Assembly (NCBI GenBank): GCA_905221605.1
Contig: CAJNDS010000324.1
Location: 368,140-432,139, forward strand
Direction of reading: 5' to 3'
Length of the DNA stretch: 64,000 nucleotides
Source of the DNA: Symbiodinium natans
Lineage: Eukaryota > Sar > Dinophyceae > Suessiales > Symbiodiniaceae
Shown: one piece after another, positions 52,684 through 62,375 of the stretch
How positions within the stretch are numbered: the stretch's first letter is position 1
How the letters are laid out: each line of letters opens with the position of its first letter
The notes under the pieces: generated by a model
The model's input: only the letters and a program-made list of their open reading frames with translations
Database searches by the model: none
What the model was told of the DNA's origin: nothing
Translations under genes and position numbers: made by a program

Positions 52684-52795
52684 AGTTGGGATGCTCCCCC
52701 TTATACTAACAGTCCTTAATAATTTAGGGATTTATAATAGGGGGTACTAGAATCCATGTTACGGCTGTTAGTATAAGGGCGTGACGCACGTCCAG
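52684..52795. mobile_element. Foldback MITE, TTGGGATGTTCCCCC family, diverged copy
   Basis: Left arm TTGGGATGCTCCCCCTTATA and ACTAACAGTCC; right arm CTGTTAGTATAAGGGCGTG is the imperfect inverse. About 105 bp. The right terminus is decayed. Confidence 0.6.
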
Positions 52796-52966
52796 GATTT
52801 AGGGTTCAGGCCGAAGGTGGTTCAGGGGTTCAGGGGTTCAGGGGTTCAGGGGTTCAGGGTTTAGGGTTTAGGGTTTAGGGTTTAGGGTTTAGGGTTTAGG
52901 GATCTAGGACTTCGGGATCGGGATCACCACTCGCTTTTTTGGTTTGAAGGGCTTAGCTTGGGATGT

Positions 52967-53165
52967 TCCCCCTTATACTAACAGTGCTTCATAGGGATCA
53001 CAGTACCCATATGATAATCCCTCTGAAGGAAACCCTAAACCCTAAACCCTAAACCCTAAACCCTAAACCCTAAACCCTAAACCCTAAACCCTAAACCCTA
53101 AACCCTAAACCCTAAACCCTAAACCCTAAACCCTAGACTGTTAGTATAAGGGGGAGCATCCCCAA
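52967..53165. mobile_element. Foldback MITE interrupted by telomeric array
   Basis: Left arm TTGGGATGTTCCCCCTTATA (52967 onward) and right arm CTGTTAGTATAAGGGGGAGC (to about 53165) are inverted. Between them, after AATCCCTCTGAAGGA, stands a clean CCCTAAA array of about 105 bases (53030-53135). Related copies at 56811 and 62455 lack the array. Confidence 0.72.
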
Positions 53166-53391
53166 GGTGTAGGGTTTGGGGTTTTGTGCCGTGCTTGCAT
53201 CGGACCAACTGCACCGCAAAAGTTTCCGCGAACAACATGTCGCCGCTTTGCTTGCGTCAGACAATCACATCACCCAAGCCGCCCCTAGACTCGATCAGTG
53301 TTAGGGATCCTTTTTACTTTTTGGGTTATGGGCTTTCTTATATATGAACAAAAAGGAGCCTTTTTTCTTCCTAGGGGAACAGGGATTAAGT

Positions 53392-53760
53392 AGACCCTAG
53401 ACCCTAAACCCTAAACCCTTCCAAAACGCAGTTGGCTTGCAGGCAGGAAACTGCTGAACGTATGTTGCTGGTGGCTGGGAAGGAGGATTGGGAAGCGAGG
53501 GAATGCGTTTTCCAGGGCTTCTAAAATGCACTTTGCTTGCAGGCGGGAGTGGGGGGGGGGGGGGGGATGCATTTTCCAGGCCTTCCAAAACGCATGTCGC
53601 TTGTAGGCGGGGAGAGGCAACTGTTTACGTTCTCCAGTCCTTTTCAGATGTTGCTTGCAGGCGGGAGGGGGGGGGGGGAACGCGTTCTCCGCGCTTTCCA
53701 ACCGCATTTGGCTTGAAAGCAGTGGTGCGTTTTTGCAGATATAGGGTTAAGGGTTTGAAC
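53392..53760 (-). other. Island with ~75-bp imperfect repeats
   Basis: GCTTGCAGGCGGGAG-type sequence with TCCA and AAAACGCA repeats four or five times (53430, 53535, 53600, 53655, 53710). Minus-strand frames (Pro/Ala/Phe-rich) are open because of the repeats. Not a convincing gene. Confidence 0.45.
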
Positions 53761-54315
53761 GCCCCACCCAGGTTCTGAAGGTCCATTGTCTGACCACACA
53801 TAGCCCGCGTTCCAGAGCACGTCCAGAACTGGCGCGTTGCGTGCCGTCCCGGGGGACTGCTAAGTGTTGGTGTTGTCCAACCCCAAAAAGTATACGAGGC
53901 AGGGTCTTCTATTGTATTGGTTGGTGTATATGTGGCTTCTTATTCTTGTTGGTGTGTGTGTGTGTGCGTATGTATACATGTGTATAAAGATATATATATA
54001 TATATATGCGGTTTCTTACAGCGGTACTTTAAGGTAGTAGGTTTCAATAGGCAACTGTAGTTAGATTGTGGGGACCCCCCCGCCCCCCCCCCCCCCCCCT
54101 CCTCCCGACCCGCATCTTAGCACAGCCCTCCTCCCCTCCGTCTGGTGGAGAAAGCTTTAGGGTCAAGGGTGAAGCTGCAATCTTCTTCCCCCGCTGGCAC
54201 CGAACTGGGATTGACATAGTCAGTTGGTTTAAGGTCATGTAGATTGCCGAAACCCTAAATCCTAAACTCCTAAACCCCAAACCCTAAGCCCTAAACCCTA
54301 AACCTATGGCCTAAG
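53760..54315. other. Unique spacer with simple repeats
   Basis: (TA)n near 53990-54005, a C-run at 54066-54100 and a short C-strand block at 54250-54305. No gene is recognised. Confidence 0.5.
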
Positions 54316-54423
54316 CGAGCTTCCGAACCTGCCAGGTCTGGTGTCACTGCCGAGAGCCGTGTTGAGCTCGTGCTTCGCAGTCGCGTAGATCCCTATGTGC
54401 CGTGGTTGATGAGCTGGGAGGGT
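54316..54423 (+). other. Probable exon fragment, unrecognised
   Basis: The frame reads RASEPARSGVTAESRVELVL then RSRVDPYVPWLMSWEG. A clear coding-like composition with helix and turn signals. C-strand units left, G-strand array right. Confidence 0.4.
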
Positions 54424-55770
54424 TTAGGGTTTAGGGTTTAGGGTTCCTGGAAGGTTTAGTACTTGCTTTATGGGGGCATGTTGGGCCCAAATGTAGAATC
54501 ATGAGGTGCGGGGTCCCTAAACCCTAAACCCTAAACCCTAAACCCGAAACCCTAAACCCTAAACCCTAAACCCTAAATGGGGTTAGTTTAGGAGTTTTGC
54601 GGGGGGCTCGAAGTGCAAGTTTTGCCGGGGGGCTTTGTGGTTGGAACGGGGCCGGGGTCAAAGTCTAAGCTTTAGGGTTTAGGGTTTAGGGTTTAGGGGT
54701 TAGGGTTTAGGGTTTAGGGTTTAGGGGTTAGGGTTTAGGGTTTAGGGTTTAGGGTTGGTTTAGGGTCTGGGTTTAATATCTCAGTTTGGGTGTTGGGATG
54801 TAAATCTACAAGAATGCTGGATATCTCGGGCTGTGCGATGATCTTAGCCACTTGATAGAAACTTGTTGTACGAGGACCTGCAAGAGAGCCGCGGGAGAGG
54901 TGAACCGGCAAGAGTGCGTGTAAGTCCTTGAATCCTACCCAAAAACCCTAAACCCTATGCCCTAAAACCTAAACCCTAAACCCCAACGCTTTAAGGCCCA
55001 ACGAAAGGCCCGAAAGACTTGGTGAAGCGCTCTTTGTGTCTATAGGATATCAGACTTCCGAGATGGGACGACCATTTCGTGTTTGGGGTTTAGGGTAGGG
55101 TTTGGTGTAGGTTTAGGGTTCAGGAGTTCCCGGTTGCCCACTACTTGCTGCTAAGGGCACTAGAAGCCCTAGTAAGGGCTGTCAGGTCTGGGAAATTCCT
55201 AAACTCTTAAGCTCTGAACCACCACAACCCGCCACCCAGCCCCCGCCTCTTCGGCCCTTCAGGACCAACCCTGCCCCTATGAGAGCCCTCCACGTGCGAG
55301 GTGGTTGCCAGCCACCTCACGCGAGGCAAGCGAAATTGAAGGGTTAAGGGTTTAGGGTTCAGGGCTTCGGGTTTAGGGTTGAGGGTGCGTGCTTACTGGT
55401 GGTGGTGTCGGAAGAAGCTTTTTAAAGCTTTATCGGCCCTAGTTCTTGTATAGCCCTGGAGGAGAATCCCCACATCCACCCTGTTTAGCTTGAAGATTCT
55501 GGGGCCCTCAACCCCAAAAACCCACCCCCGATACCTCATACTCAACGTAAGAGGCGCATTGGTCGACGCCTAGACCCTAGAAAAGCTTAAGCCCGAAACC
55601 CGAAACCCCTCGGCCTGCATCCCCCCTAGGCTGGCGGCTAGCGGCTAGAGAGCCAAACCCTTTATGTTGAATCTTTCGGGCTAGGGGTGGGGGGAGGGGT
55701 TTACGGTTTGTTTTTTGGGATTTGGTTTTGTTCTTGCGTTTTGGGGAGTGTGGGTTGGTTTCTTTTTAGG
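54424..55770. other. Decayed telomeric blocks and unrecognised spacers
   Basis: TTTAGGG units at 54424-54445, C-strand at 54513-54575, G-strand/TTAGGG at 54675-54755, then about 1 kb with only scattered units and GT-rich stretches. No gene could be supported. Confidence 0.5.
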
Positions 55771-55775
55771 ACGTT

Positions 55776-56084
55776 TTGGGTGTTTTGGTGGCTGGCATTT
55801 TGGGGGGGGGGGGCCATAGGGCGGGGAAGGCTCCTACTCAACTCGCTCGTCCTGTCTCGGAGGCTGCTCCAGCTGCTTTGGGAAGCCTTACGGGAACAGC
55901 CTCTGCAGCGCGGGCCTTGGTGAAGGCTAGAAAGGGGCCCCTGCGGTGGCGTACGAAGCCCTCAACCTCAAGCGCTCAACCCGCCATCCCCCTCACCTGT
56001 GTTGGGGTAGCACAGTCGAGCAACCACCCGGCCCGAGCTACGAAGGCTGCTCGTGAGGCCCCGAGCCCCTCACTGGGCCCCTGA
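55776..56084 (+). other. Open frame, Ala-rich, possible gene fragment
   Basis: After a G-run, the frame reads GKAPTQLARPVSEAAPAALG then SLTGTASAARALVKARKGPL and continues to a stop at 56084. Ala/Ser/Pro-rich, low-complexity but protein-like. The first part of the frame is from the G-run. Family unknown. Confidence 0.33.
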
Positions 56085-56096
56085 GACTGAGAAGCC

Positions 56097-56185
56097 TTAG
56101 GGTTTAGGGTTTAGGGTTTAGGGTTTAGGGTTTAGGGTTTAGGGTTTAGGGTTTAGGGTTTAGGGTTTAGGGTTTAGGGTTCAGG
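56097..56185. repeat. TTTAGGG array
   Basis: About twelve perfect units. Confidence 0.93.
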
Positions 56186-56191
56186 GCATGC

Positions 56192-56380
56192 GCAGACCCC
56201 TTCGCCAACCCAGACGTTTGGAACCTTCCTCCTGCAAGACAAATGTGGCTGAGAAACTCAGTTAAATTCTGCAACACGGACATTGCCACTTACAGTTTGG
56301 GCCTTCCGAACGACATATCGGGGTTTCCAAAAATAAGGGACCCTCAATCTCGATCCCAAAATAGTAGGATCCCCTTATAA
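56192..56380 (+). other. Probable gene fragment, unrecognised
   Basis: Sixty-two codons to a stop, starting ADPFANPDVWNLPPARQMWL then RNSVKFCNTDIATYSLGLPN and DISGFPKIRDPQSRS. This is one of the longest and most convincing coding-like islands. The last third may run into a repeat-derived segment. No family is recognised. Confidence 0.42.
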
Positions 56381-56810
56381 TGAAGAAGGACCCCAGTAAG
56401 GTACCCCCTAAAATTGTACACCCCATATGCGGATGAGCTTTCTAGAAGAACCTGTCAAGATTAGGAGCTTCAAAGCCCAGCGAGTCAGTAGTCTCGGGGT
56501 CTGCGGCGTTCTGCGGCCCGCTCACACAGAGCGCTTCCGGTTGGCACGCCCCAAGAACCTGTCTAAACCCTAATTAGTCCCTCAGCCCGCTTAAGCCATA
56601 CTAAGCTAGTAAGCCCCGACACAAGGGTCGTAGGTTTGGTTCTTGGCCTCGTTTTAGGGAAAGCAGCATAGGACGGTTTAGGGTTTAGGGTTTAGGGTTC
56701 AGGGTTCAGGGGGGGTTTTAAGCTGGGACGGCCAATGGCACCTTTGTTGCCTCTCTTTAGTTTTGTTTTTCGGTTCCCGGTTTGAAGCTCAGCTTCTTGG
56801 GGATGTTCCG

Positions 56811-56909
56811 TTCCCCCTTATACTAGCAGTCCTCAATAGGGATGATGCTAGGGGTACTATAACCCTCTGAAGTACTGTTTGTATGTATAAGCGGGAACAT
56901 CCCAATCAA
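56811..56909. mobile_element. Foldback MITE, TTGGGATGTTCCCCC family
   Basis: Arms GGGGATGTTCCGTTCCCCCT and GCGGGAACATCCCAA, with central ATAGGGATGATGCTAGGGGT. About 98 bp, uninterrupted. Confidence 0.65.
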
Positions 56910-57051
56910 CTTCTCTCAAAACAGCGCCTCTTCTCTTCCCCTGGCATTGGGGAAACCTACAGCTACCGGGATCCCGGCACTCTCCTTGGTGTTGGGAGCT
57001 TTGGGGTTGTGAGTGCTGAGGAGATGAAGACCCTCGTTTTAAGCCTCAGAC

Positions 57052-57212
57052 CCTAAACCCTAAGCCCTAAGCCCTAAACCCGAGACCCGAGACCCTAAAC
57101 CCTAAACCCTAAACCCTAAACCCTAAACCCTAAACCCTAAACCCTAAACCCTAAACCCTAAACCCTAAACCCTAAACCCTAAACCCTAAACCCTAAACCC
57201 TAAACCCTAAAC
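57052..57212. repeat. CCCTAAG to CCCTAAA array
   Basis: Short CCCTAAG and CCCGAGA units then about eighteen perfect CCCTAAA. Confidence 0.92.
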
Positions 57213-57474
57213 CTGCAACCCATTGCTCAAATCCTAAGACCTAAGCTTTGACTAAACTGAAAGCCCAGTCCCAAACTATGGAAGCCCAAATCCCGAAGCA
57301 CGGCAAACCTCAGATCCTAAGCCCTTCGTTCCTCGTCTACGCGGAGCTTGAGCAGGATCTTGTACTAGCCCCCACCCGACCCTATTTGGGCCTTTAGTTT
57401 GGGTAAGAGGGGAGTTAAGGTGGGTGTGGCATAGGCTTCGGGTTGAGGGTTTAGGGTTTAGGGATCAAGTGAGG

Positions 57475-57575
57475 TGAGAACACCACGGTTGCTGTGGACC
57501 TTTGCCCGGGTCAATCCAGAGGCGCGTTTGTGGACGCGACTTAGTAGGGATGAAAGCCGAAAGCCTAAACCCACG
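57475..57575 (+). other. Open island with two protein-like frames
   Basis: One frame reads VRTPRLLWTFARVNPEARLW then TRLSRDESRKP. Another reads ENTTVAVDLCPGQSRGAFVD. Only one can be right; no family is recognised. Confidence 0.3.
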
Positions 57576-57625
57576 TGGGGGTCATTACCCTCTTTGGAAC
57601 ATGTTTGGAGGGCGGAGCTCCCTTC

Positions 57626-57750
57626 CTAGGTAGGATAAGGGAGACCCTTAAAAGGGGACCCTTCTGAACCCTCTTCTGGCTCTCTTAAACAGGGACCTTA
57701 TTCAGAGGGTCTATATCCCCAAGGTCCCCCTAATCCTATCCCCTATCCCT
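57626..57750. mobile_element. Small dispersed element, copy 2
   Basis: TCCTAGGTAGGATAAGGGAG at the left and CCCCCTAATCCTATCCCCTA at the right are approximate inverted repeats. Shares its left ~80 bases with 8552-8633. Confidence 0.6.
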
Positions 57751-58019
57751 CAACTTAGGTTCCGGTAAGGTGTTGAACATTAGGGTCTTGTTTAAGGGTT
57801 TCGGTGTTTAGGGCCAGGGTTAAGGTTGAGGCCTGCTTCTCAAGGGTCGTACTGCTGTAGAGTTGCAGGGTTCGGGAGTTAGATGTGGTGGCTTTCCCAA
57901 ACCTTACTTTTCTGTGGTTCAGCGATTTGGGGTTTCAGGGTTCTTGGGTTCCTTGTACTCGACATGGGTAATTATCGCCCCAAAAAAGGTGTACCCCTTT
58001 TATGCCCCTAGAATAGAAT

Positions 58020-58135
58020 AGAATCCCCTCAAAGGGACCCACCCCCCCCCCCCCCCCAAAAAAAAAAAAAAAAAAAAACGTTTAGGGTTTAGGGTTTAGG
58101 GTTTAGGGTTTCGGGTTTAGGGTTTCGGGTTTAGG
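58020..58135. repeat. Poly-C/poly-A junction and TTTAGGG block
   Basis: About 17 C followed by about 21 A, then TTTAGGG/TTTCGGG repeats. Confidence 0.85.
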
Positions 58136-58499
58136 GATGTTGGGATGGCTCATTTTGCAGAAAAGCGAGTCCGCGGCCCACGAGGCTTATGGAATGGGGC
58201 TTCGGGTTCCCTCAACCCCCAAACCCTGTACCCTAAACCCTGTACCCTAAACCCTAAACCCTAAACATCCTGAACCCCAAAGACTTGGAAACCTTTTTAA
58301 GGACAAATAGTGCTGGGATTCCCTATACTTGACCCTTAGGGATTGAGGCTATTGAGTTTCCAACATTTTGGCTTGTACTATAAGCCCAAATGAACTTCTA
58401 ACTCCTCCACCCCCTTGGTCCCCTAGACCCTGGGCCCTAAACCCTAAACCCGACACCACCTGAAGAGGACCCTAAACCCTAAACCCTAAACCCGAAACC

Positions 58500-58589
58500 A
58501 TCGAAAGAGTTGTAAAGTCAACTCCAGGTTTGCGTGCTGCATTTGCCGAACTCTGGCGCGAGGTCTGTGATCCAGAGGTTACTGTTTAG
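58500..58589 (+). other. Probable exon fragment, unrecognised
   Basis: Twenty-nine codons: IERVVKSTPGLRAAFAELWR then EVCDPEVTV and a stop from TTTAGGG. A clear amphipathic helix. C-strand units left, clean G-strand array right. Confidence 0.42.
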
Positions 58590-58740
58590 GGTTTAGGGTT
58601 TAGGGTTTAGGGTTTAGGATTTAGGGTTTAGGGTTTAGGGTTTAGAGTCTGGTGTATAGAACACCAGACTCTCGAGTGGAGGCTTTAGGGTTGAGGCTAA
58701 GGCTGCAGGGTCTCTGGTTGAGAGCTTGGAGTTCAAGATG

Positions 58741-58843
58741 TGGGTGGCTGTCAAAATCATGAAAAGGGATCCTAAATATTAGGTGCCCTATATATATATA
58801 ATATAGGGATCCAAAAAGGGACCATAATTTTGACAACCACCCA
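58741..58843. mobile_element. Foldback MITE, TGGGTGGCTGTCAAAAT family
   Basis: Left arm TGGGTGGCTGTCAAAATCAT and right arm (inverse) TGGGTGGTTGTCAAAATTAT match at 18 of 20 positions. The interior contains GGGATCC on one side and GGATCC on the other around a (TA)n centre. 103 bp, just upstream of the Tc1-like element. Confidence 0.72.
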
Positions 58844-59434
58844 TGTAGGGTTTCAGGGTCTAGTGGCTAAGTTTTCAGATGTTTTGGGGTGGGTTGTTTC
58901 AGGAGTTTGGGGTAGAAGGTTGTTTATGTATATACAAGGTACAGTGACAGCTCTGGATAAGAAACCTCTATTTTTTGGCGAGGGTGCCCTGGGGTTTCTC
59001 AATTATGAAGCCCACCCATCTTCCGGAAGTATCATCTCCACAAGCTTGAGGGCACCCTCGATTCATTACTTGTTTATTAATTGGATTCGAGCTGGCAATC
59101 TTTGAGATAGTAGGGCGAAGCCTTATCCCTGAAATGAGAAATCCAGTCCCTAGATTTCCTAAGTTGGGGGGTTTTGGGGTGAGCCCCCTCCCCCCTCAGG
59201 GGAATTCACCTGAAATACTAAGCCATCCGTGGGTCCTCAAATAAGAAGAATAAGAAATCCAGCCCCCTGAAATTCTTAAATTTACGACATTCCACCCCTC
59301 GAGACCTTGCATAAATTTAAGACATCCAGCCCCTCGGTTTCTAGAAATTGAGGGGCTGGACTCGGCTGGACCCTTGTTGGAGAATCCGTTTGAGGGATCG
59401 CGGGTTTGATTTCTTATTTGGCCGGGGGGGGGGG

Positions 59435-59525
59435 GGCCTTGGGGGGAGAAGGGAACCAGTCTGCAGCAAGTTGCTAAAGCATTGGCCTCAAACAAACTGC
59501 AGCTCGAACCCCCCGCCGCGCCCAA
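59435..59525 (+). other. Degenerate tRNA-like sequence
   Basis: CAGCAAGTTGCTAAAGCATT resembles a D arm and A box, and GCAGCTCGAACCCCCCGCCG resembles a T arm and B box at roughly tRNA spacing. Acceptor strands do not pair and the anticodon stem is poor. Probably a decayed tRNA or SINE within the transposon. Confidence 0.3.
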
Positions 59526-59865
59526 AAAACAAAACATTGAGGGGCTGGAGTTCTTCAGTTCAAGAAACTGACGGGCTGGATTTGTGAAATTTAGGAATTC
59601 GAGGGGCTGGATTTAGGAAATCGAGGGGCTGGATTTCTTTAAGTTTAAGAAGTCGAGGGGCTAAATGCCTTAATGCAAAGACATTGAGCGGCTGGATTTC
59701 TTGCTTGAAGGGGAGGAGTCCTGATTTTTTATTTAAGGGGCGGAAGCACTAAGAAATTGAGGGGCTAGAGATTTCTTGGATTCTCCATTTCAAGAAAACA
59801 GAGGGGCTGCTACAAAAAACAGCCCGAATATCAGAAATTTGGGGACCCCAGGATGAGGGTACCCC

Positions 59866-60235
59866 AAACCCTAAACCCTAAACCCTAAATTTAAGAGCCT
59901 CCGGCTCAAGCCGCCGACCCCGCCGGAGCATTGTTCAGGGCTGAAGCGGCGCAGCGTGCCCCGGCGCCAAACCCTAAACCCAATCCCGACCCTAAACCCT
60001 ACAGCCGAAACCCTAAACCCTACAGCCTAAACCCTACAGCCTCAGCCCTAAAGCCGAACCCTAAACCCCAAAGTAAAGCCTAAACCGAAACCGGAACCCT
60101 AAACCCCGAAAGCCTAAACCGAGGACAGCCCAACGACCACAGGCTTAGGGTTAAGGGTGGGAGGGCTTAGGGTTTAGGGTTTCGGGTGCAGGTTAAGTTT
60201 TTACTGGATTTGAGGGGGCTAGCAGGAAGGAGGAA
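59866..60235. other. Insertion, left part: telomeric repeats and spacer
   Basis: Begins with CCCTAAA repeats exactly at the break, then 80 bases of GC-rich unique sequence, then CCCTACAGCCTAAA-type degenerate units, then short TTTAGGG units at 60145-60185 and a purine-rich stretch up to the cox3 fragment. Confidence 0.7.
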
Positions 60236-60601
60236 GGGGGGGAATAATAATAGTGTACGAACGAAACGAACGAAACCAGTACAAGAAAAGAAGATAAGAA
60301 CAAGAAGTAAAATACCAAGAATTAGATGAAAGAAATGCAATGCTGTAAGAAAAAAGAAAAGACAACTATAAAGTGAATCATTAATTGAATATGCGAGAAT
60401 ACGAAATTCTTTAATCTGCAAACTAATAAAAAGAGAAGATAAATAGAATGACCACAAAGTGAAGAACATAATATATTGTGATGAAATTTCTAAATTAATA
60501 AAAGCATTTCCTAAAGATATAGCAGCATTAGATAAAAGAAGTGTATTAGCAAAAGTTAATTCACAAGGATCTAAAAGATAGAAAGCTTCTCCAGGCCACA
60601 T
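60235..60601 (-). pseudogene. cox3: Mitochondrial cytochrome c oxidase subunit III fragment in nuclear-type DNA
   Basis: The minus-strand frame opens MWPGEAFYLLDPCELTFANT, matching the COX3 pattern W-P...(L)-x-P-x-E-x-x-x-x-N-T. It continues with a hydrophobic segment, then LQIKEFRILAYSINDSLYSC, matching the family's Q-x-x-E-[YF]...I-S/N-D-x-x-Y, and LTALHFFHLILGILLLVLIF, matching T-x-x-H-x-x-H-x-x-x-G. COX3 is a membrane subunit of respiratory complex IV. About 110 residues of the C-terminal half are present. The N-terminal helices and the final H/W-rich helix are missing. No internal stops occur and Trp is TGG. AT-rich codon use contrasts with GC-rich surroundings. It lies inside an insertion flanked by telomeric repeats, so a mitochondrial-to-nuclear transfer is likely; misassembly is the alternative. 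Confidence 0.85.
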
Positions 60602-60602
60602 C

Positions 60603-60665
60603 CCTAAAGGGAGGGGGGCGGGGGGGCGGTGGGGGGGGGGGTGGTGGGGAGGGGGGGGGGGGGGG
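60603..60665. repeat. Poly-G tract
   Basis: G-runs with scattered C, T and A immediately upstream of the cox3 fragment, the same context that precedes the dispersed block elsewhere. Confidence 0.85.
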
Positions 60666-60666
60666 C

Positions 60667-60871
60667 AATTCCCAAAAAAACCCCTATGCCCTGTGCGAAA
60701 CGCCTATGGTCCATGAGTACACGAGGTGCCACGGAAAACTGCCGGGGTGGGACCCCCCCTACCCCCCCCCCCCCCCCCCCTCCCCCCCCCCACGTTTTAG
60801 GGGGTAAGGAGGGAAAAAGGGAGGTTTTCACCTCCAGAAACCTATCCAACACGCCGCCAGGGTCGGCGGAC
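60667..60871. repeat. Dispersed ~180-bp block, diverged copy
   Basis: TATGGTCCATGAG, a C-run, GGTTTTCACCTCC and AACACGCCGCCAGGGTCGGC are shared with 23066-23240 and 32138-32310. As there, it is followed by a CCCTAAA array. Confidence 0.78.
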
Positions 60872-60999
60872 CCTAACCCTAAACCCTAAACCCTAAACCC
60901 TAAACCCTAAACCCTAAACCCTAAACCCTAAACCCTAAACCCTAAACCCTAAACCCTAAACCCTAAACCCTAAACCCTAAACCCTAAACCCTAAACCCT
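60872..60999. repeat. CCCTAAA array at the right end of the insertion
   Basis: About eighteen perfect units. It ends in CCCT directly abutting the transposon's right arm. Confidence 0.93.
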
Positions 61000-61297
61000 C
61001 CATTTCTTGACTTGAGTCTTGCTCTCAATGTTAGAGTTTTGCAACTTGGGGTACCCACGTGAGGGTGCTCGTTTCTCTACTCCATGATTTCTTAAGCAGT
61101 GGTGTCGCTGTAGCCCATGTAAGCCCTTAGAGCCTTGAAGTGTATGACATGGGGACGTAAGGAGCCTTAATTCCTTCATTCCCTACAAGGGGAACCAGTA
61201 GCCAAGCACCGATCTTTGGTGGCAGGAGCACTGTTTCGGCCGCCCCCGCCGAGCATTTCTCTTAGCTGGCCTGGCCCGGTTCCAAGCTTCCGCAGCT

Positions 61298-61298
61298 G

Positions 61299-61363
<65 letters not shown>

Positions 61364-61369
61364 CTACTC

Positions 61370-61457
<88 letters not shown>
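61298..61457. repeat. (CTA)n microsatellite
   Basis: More than 50 CTA triplets with two CTC interruptions. It adjoins the MITE at 61456, whose TA-flanked end coincides with the last CTA. Confidence 0.93.
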
Positions 61458-61459
<2 letters not shown>

Positions 61460-61592
61460 GGAGGTTCATGGCACTTATGAACCAATTGTACCTGTACTTA
61501 TAAGACCCCTGAAGTGCCCTCATATGGTTGTAAGTACAGTTATAAGTACAGTTAAAAAGGGGTTAACAGTTACCCTGAACCTCCAAGTAGTG
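61456..61592. mobile_element. Foldback MITE, CTTGGAGGTTCATGGCAC family, uninterrupted
   Basis: Left arm CTTGGAGGTTCATGGCAC; right arm CCTGAACCTCCAAG with TA on both sides. About 135 bp with an internal TAAGTACAGTTATAAGTACA direct repeat. The relative at 18518 has telomeric repeats inside. Confidence 0.72.
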
Positions 61593-61815
61593 CAGAATGG
61601 GAGTGGGCCTTTCTTTCCTGGCGATTAGGTCCGGTTCCCTTATAAGCCCGACTGCGCAAGAACAAGAGATGCCCGCTTTTTTTTTCGGTGAATCTGTGAC
61701 CCAGCCTCCGAAGCAATCCTTAATCCCAAAGCCCTAAGCCCCTGAAGCAATCTACGCCAAAACCCAAAGCCCCTGAAGCAATCTAAGCCTTGCTTTAGGG
61801 TTTAGGGTTTAGGGT

Positions 61816-61875
<60 letters not shown>

Positions 61876-62375
61876 GGTTTAGGGTTTAGGGTGGCACCCT
61901 CATCCCGGCGTAGGGTTCGTCGCAGGGTTTTTGGGCTTAGGGTGCAACTCTAGGGTGTTTTCGGTCTTGGTTACTATAGGGGTTCTTAAACCCTAGACCC
62001 TCAAGCCAGAACCCGCAAACCCATATAATTGCCCTAAACCCAATTCCTAGCCAAACTCCAACAGTTTAGATTTCCCTGAACCCTCAACCCTACACCCTAA
62101 AGCCCTAAAGCCCTAAAGCCCTAAAGCCCTAAAGCCCTAAAGCCCTAAAGCCCTAAAACCCTAAAACCCTAAAACCCTAAAACCCTAAAACCCCTAAAAC
62201 CCTAAAACCCTAAAACCCTAAAACCCTAAAACCCTAAACCTAAGCCCTAAACCCTAAACTCCAGACCCTTAAGGTTACTTCTGCTCAAAGGCCCTCCTGG
62301 GAGCAGCCATGACGGTGGCATGCGCCGAGCACTGGTCGGCAGTTGGTCGTTGAAGGATTCAGGTTGCGATGTTCC
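61593..62375. repeat. Spacer and successive telomeric variants
   Basis: Unrecognised spacer to 61795, TTGAGGG patch (61810-61880), degenerate units, CCCTAAAG octamers (62093-62153), CCCTAAAA octamers (62154-62238), then a spacer. No gene is recognised. Confidence 0.75.

Larger units (their letters stand above)
58942..61110. mobile_element. Tc1/mariner-like element interrupted by an insertion
   Basis: Left end CAGTGACAGCTCTGGATAAG after TA (58940-58941). The right end is decayed (TGGTGTCGCTG then TA at 61111-61112). The left arm to GGATGAGGGTACCC (about 59865) and the right arm from CATTTCTTGACTTGAGTCTT (61001) align with the uninterrupted element at 4681-5555, where the same sequences are adjacent. 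About 1130 bases of foreign DNA separate them here. Confidence 0.75.

Noticed and set aside
56581-56665. tRNA gene suggested by GGGTCGTAGGTTTGGTTC
   Set aside because: A T-arm-like stretch is present, but the D arm and acceptor stem do not pair and no A box is found.
61176-61523. Val-, Ser- or Thr-homopolymer frames
   Set aside because: (CTA)n triplet repeat.
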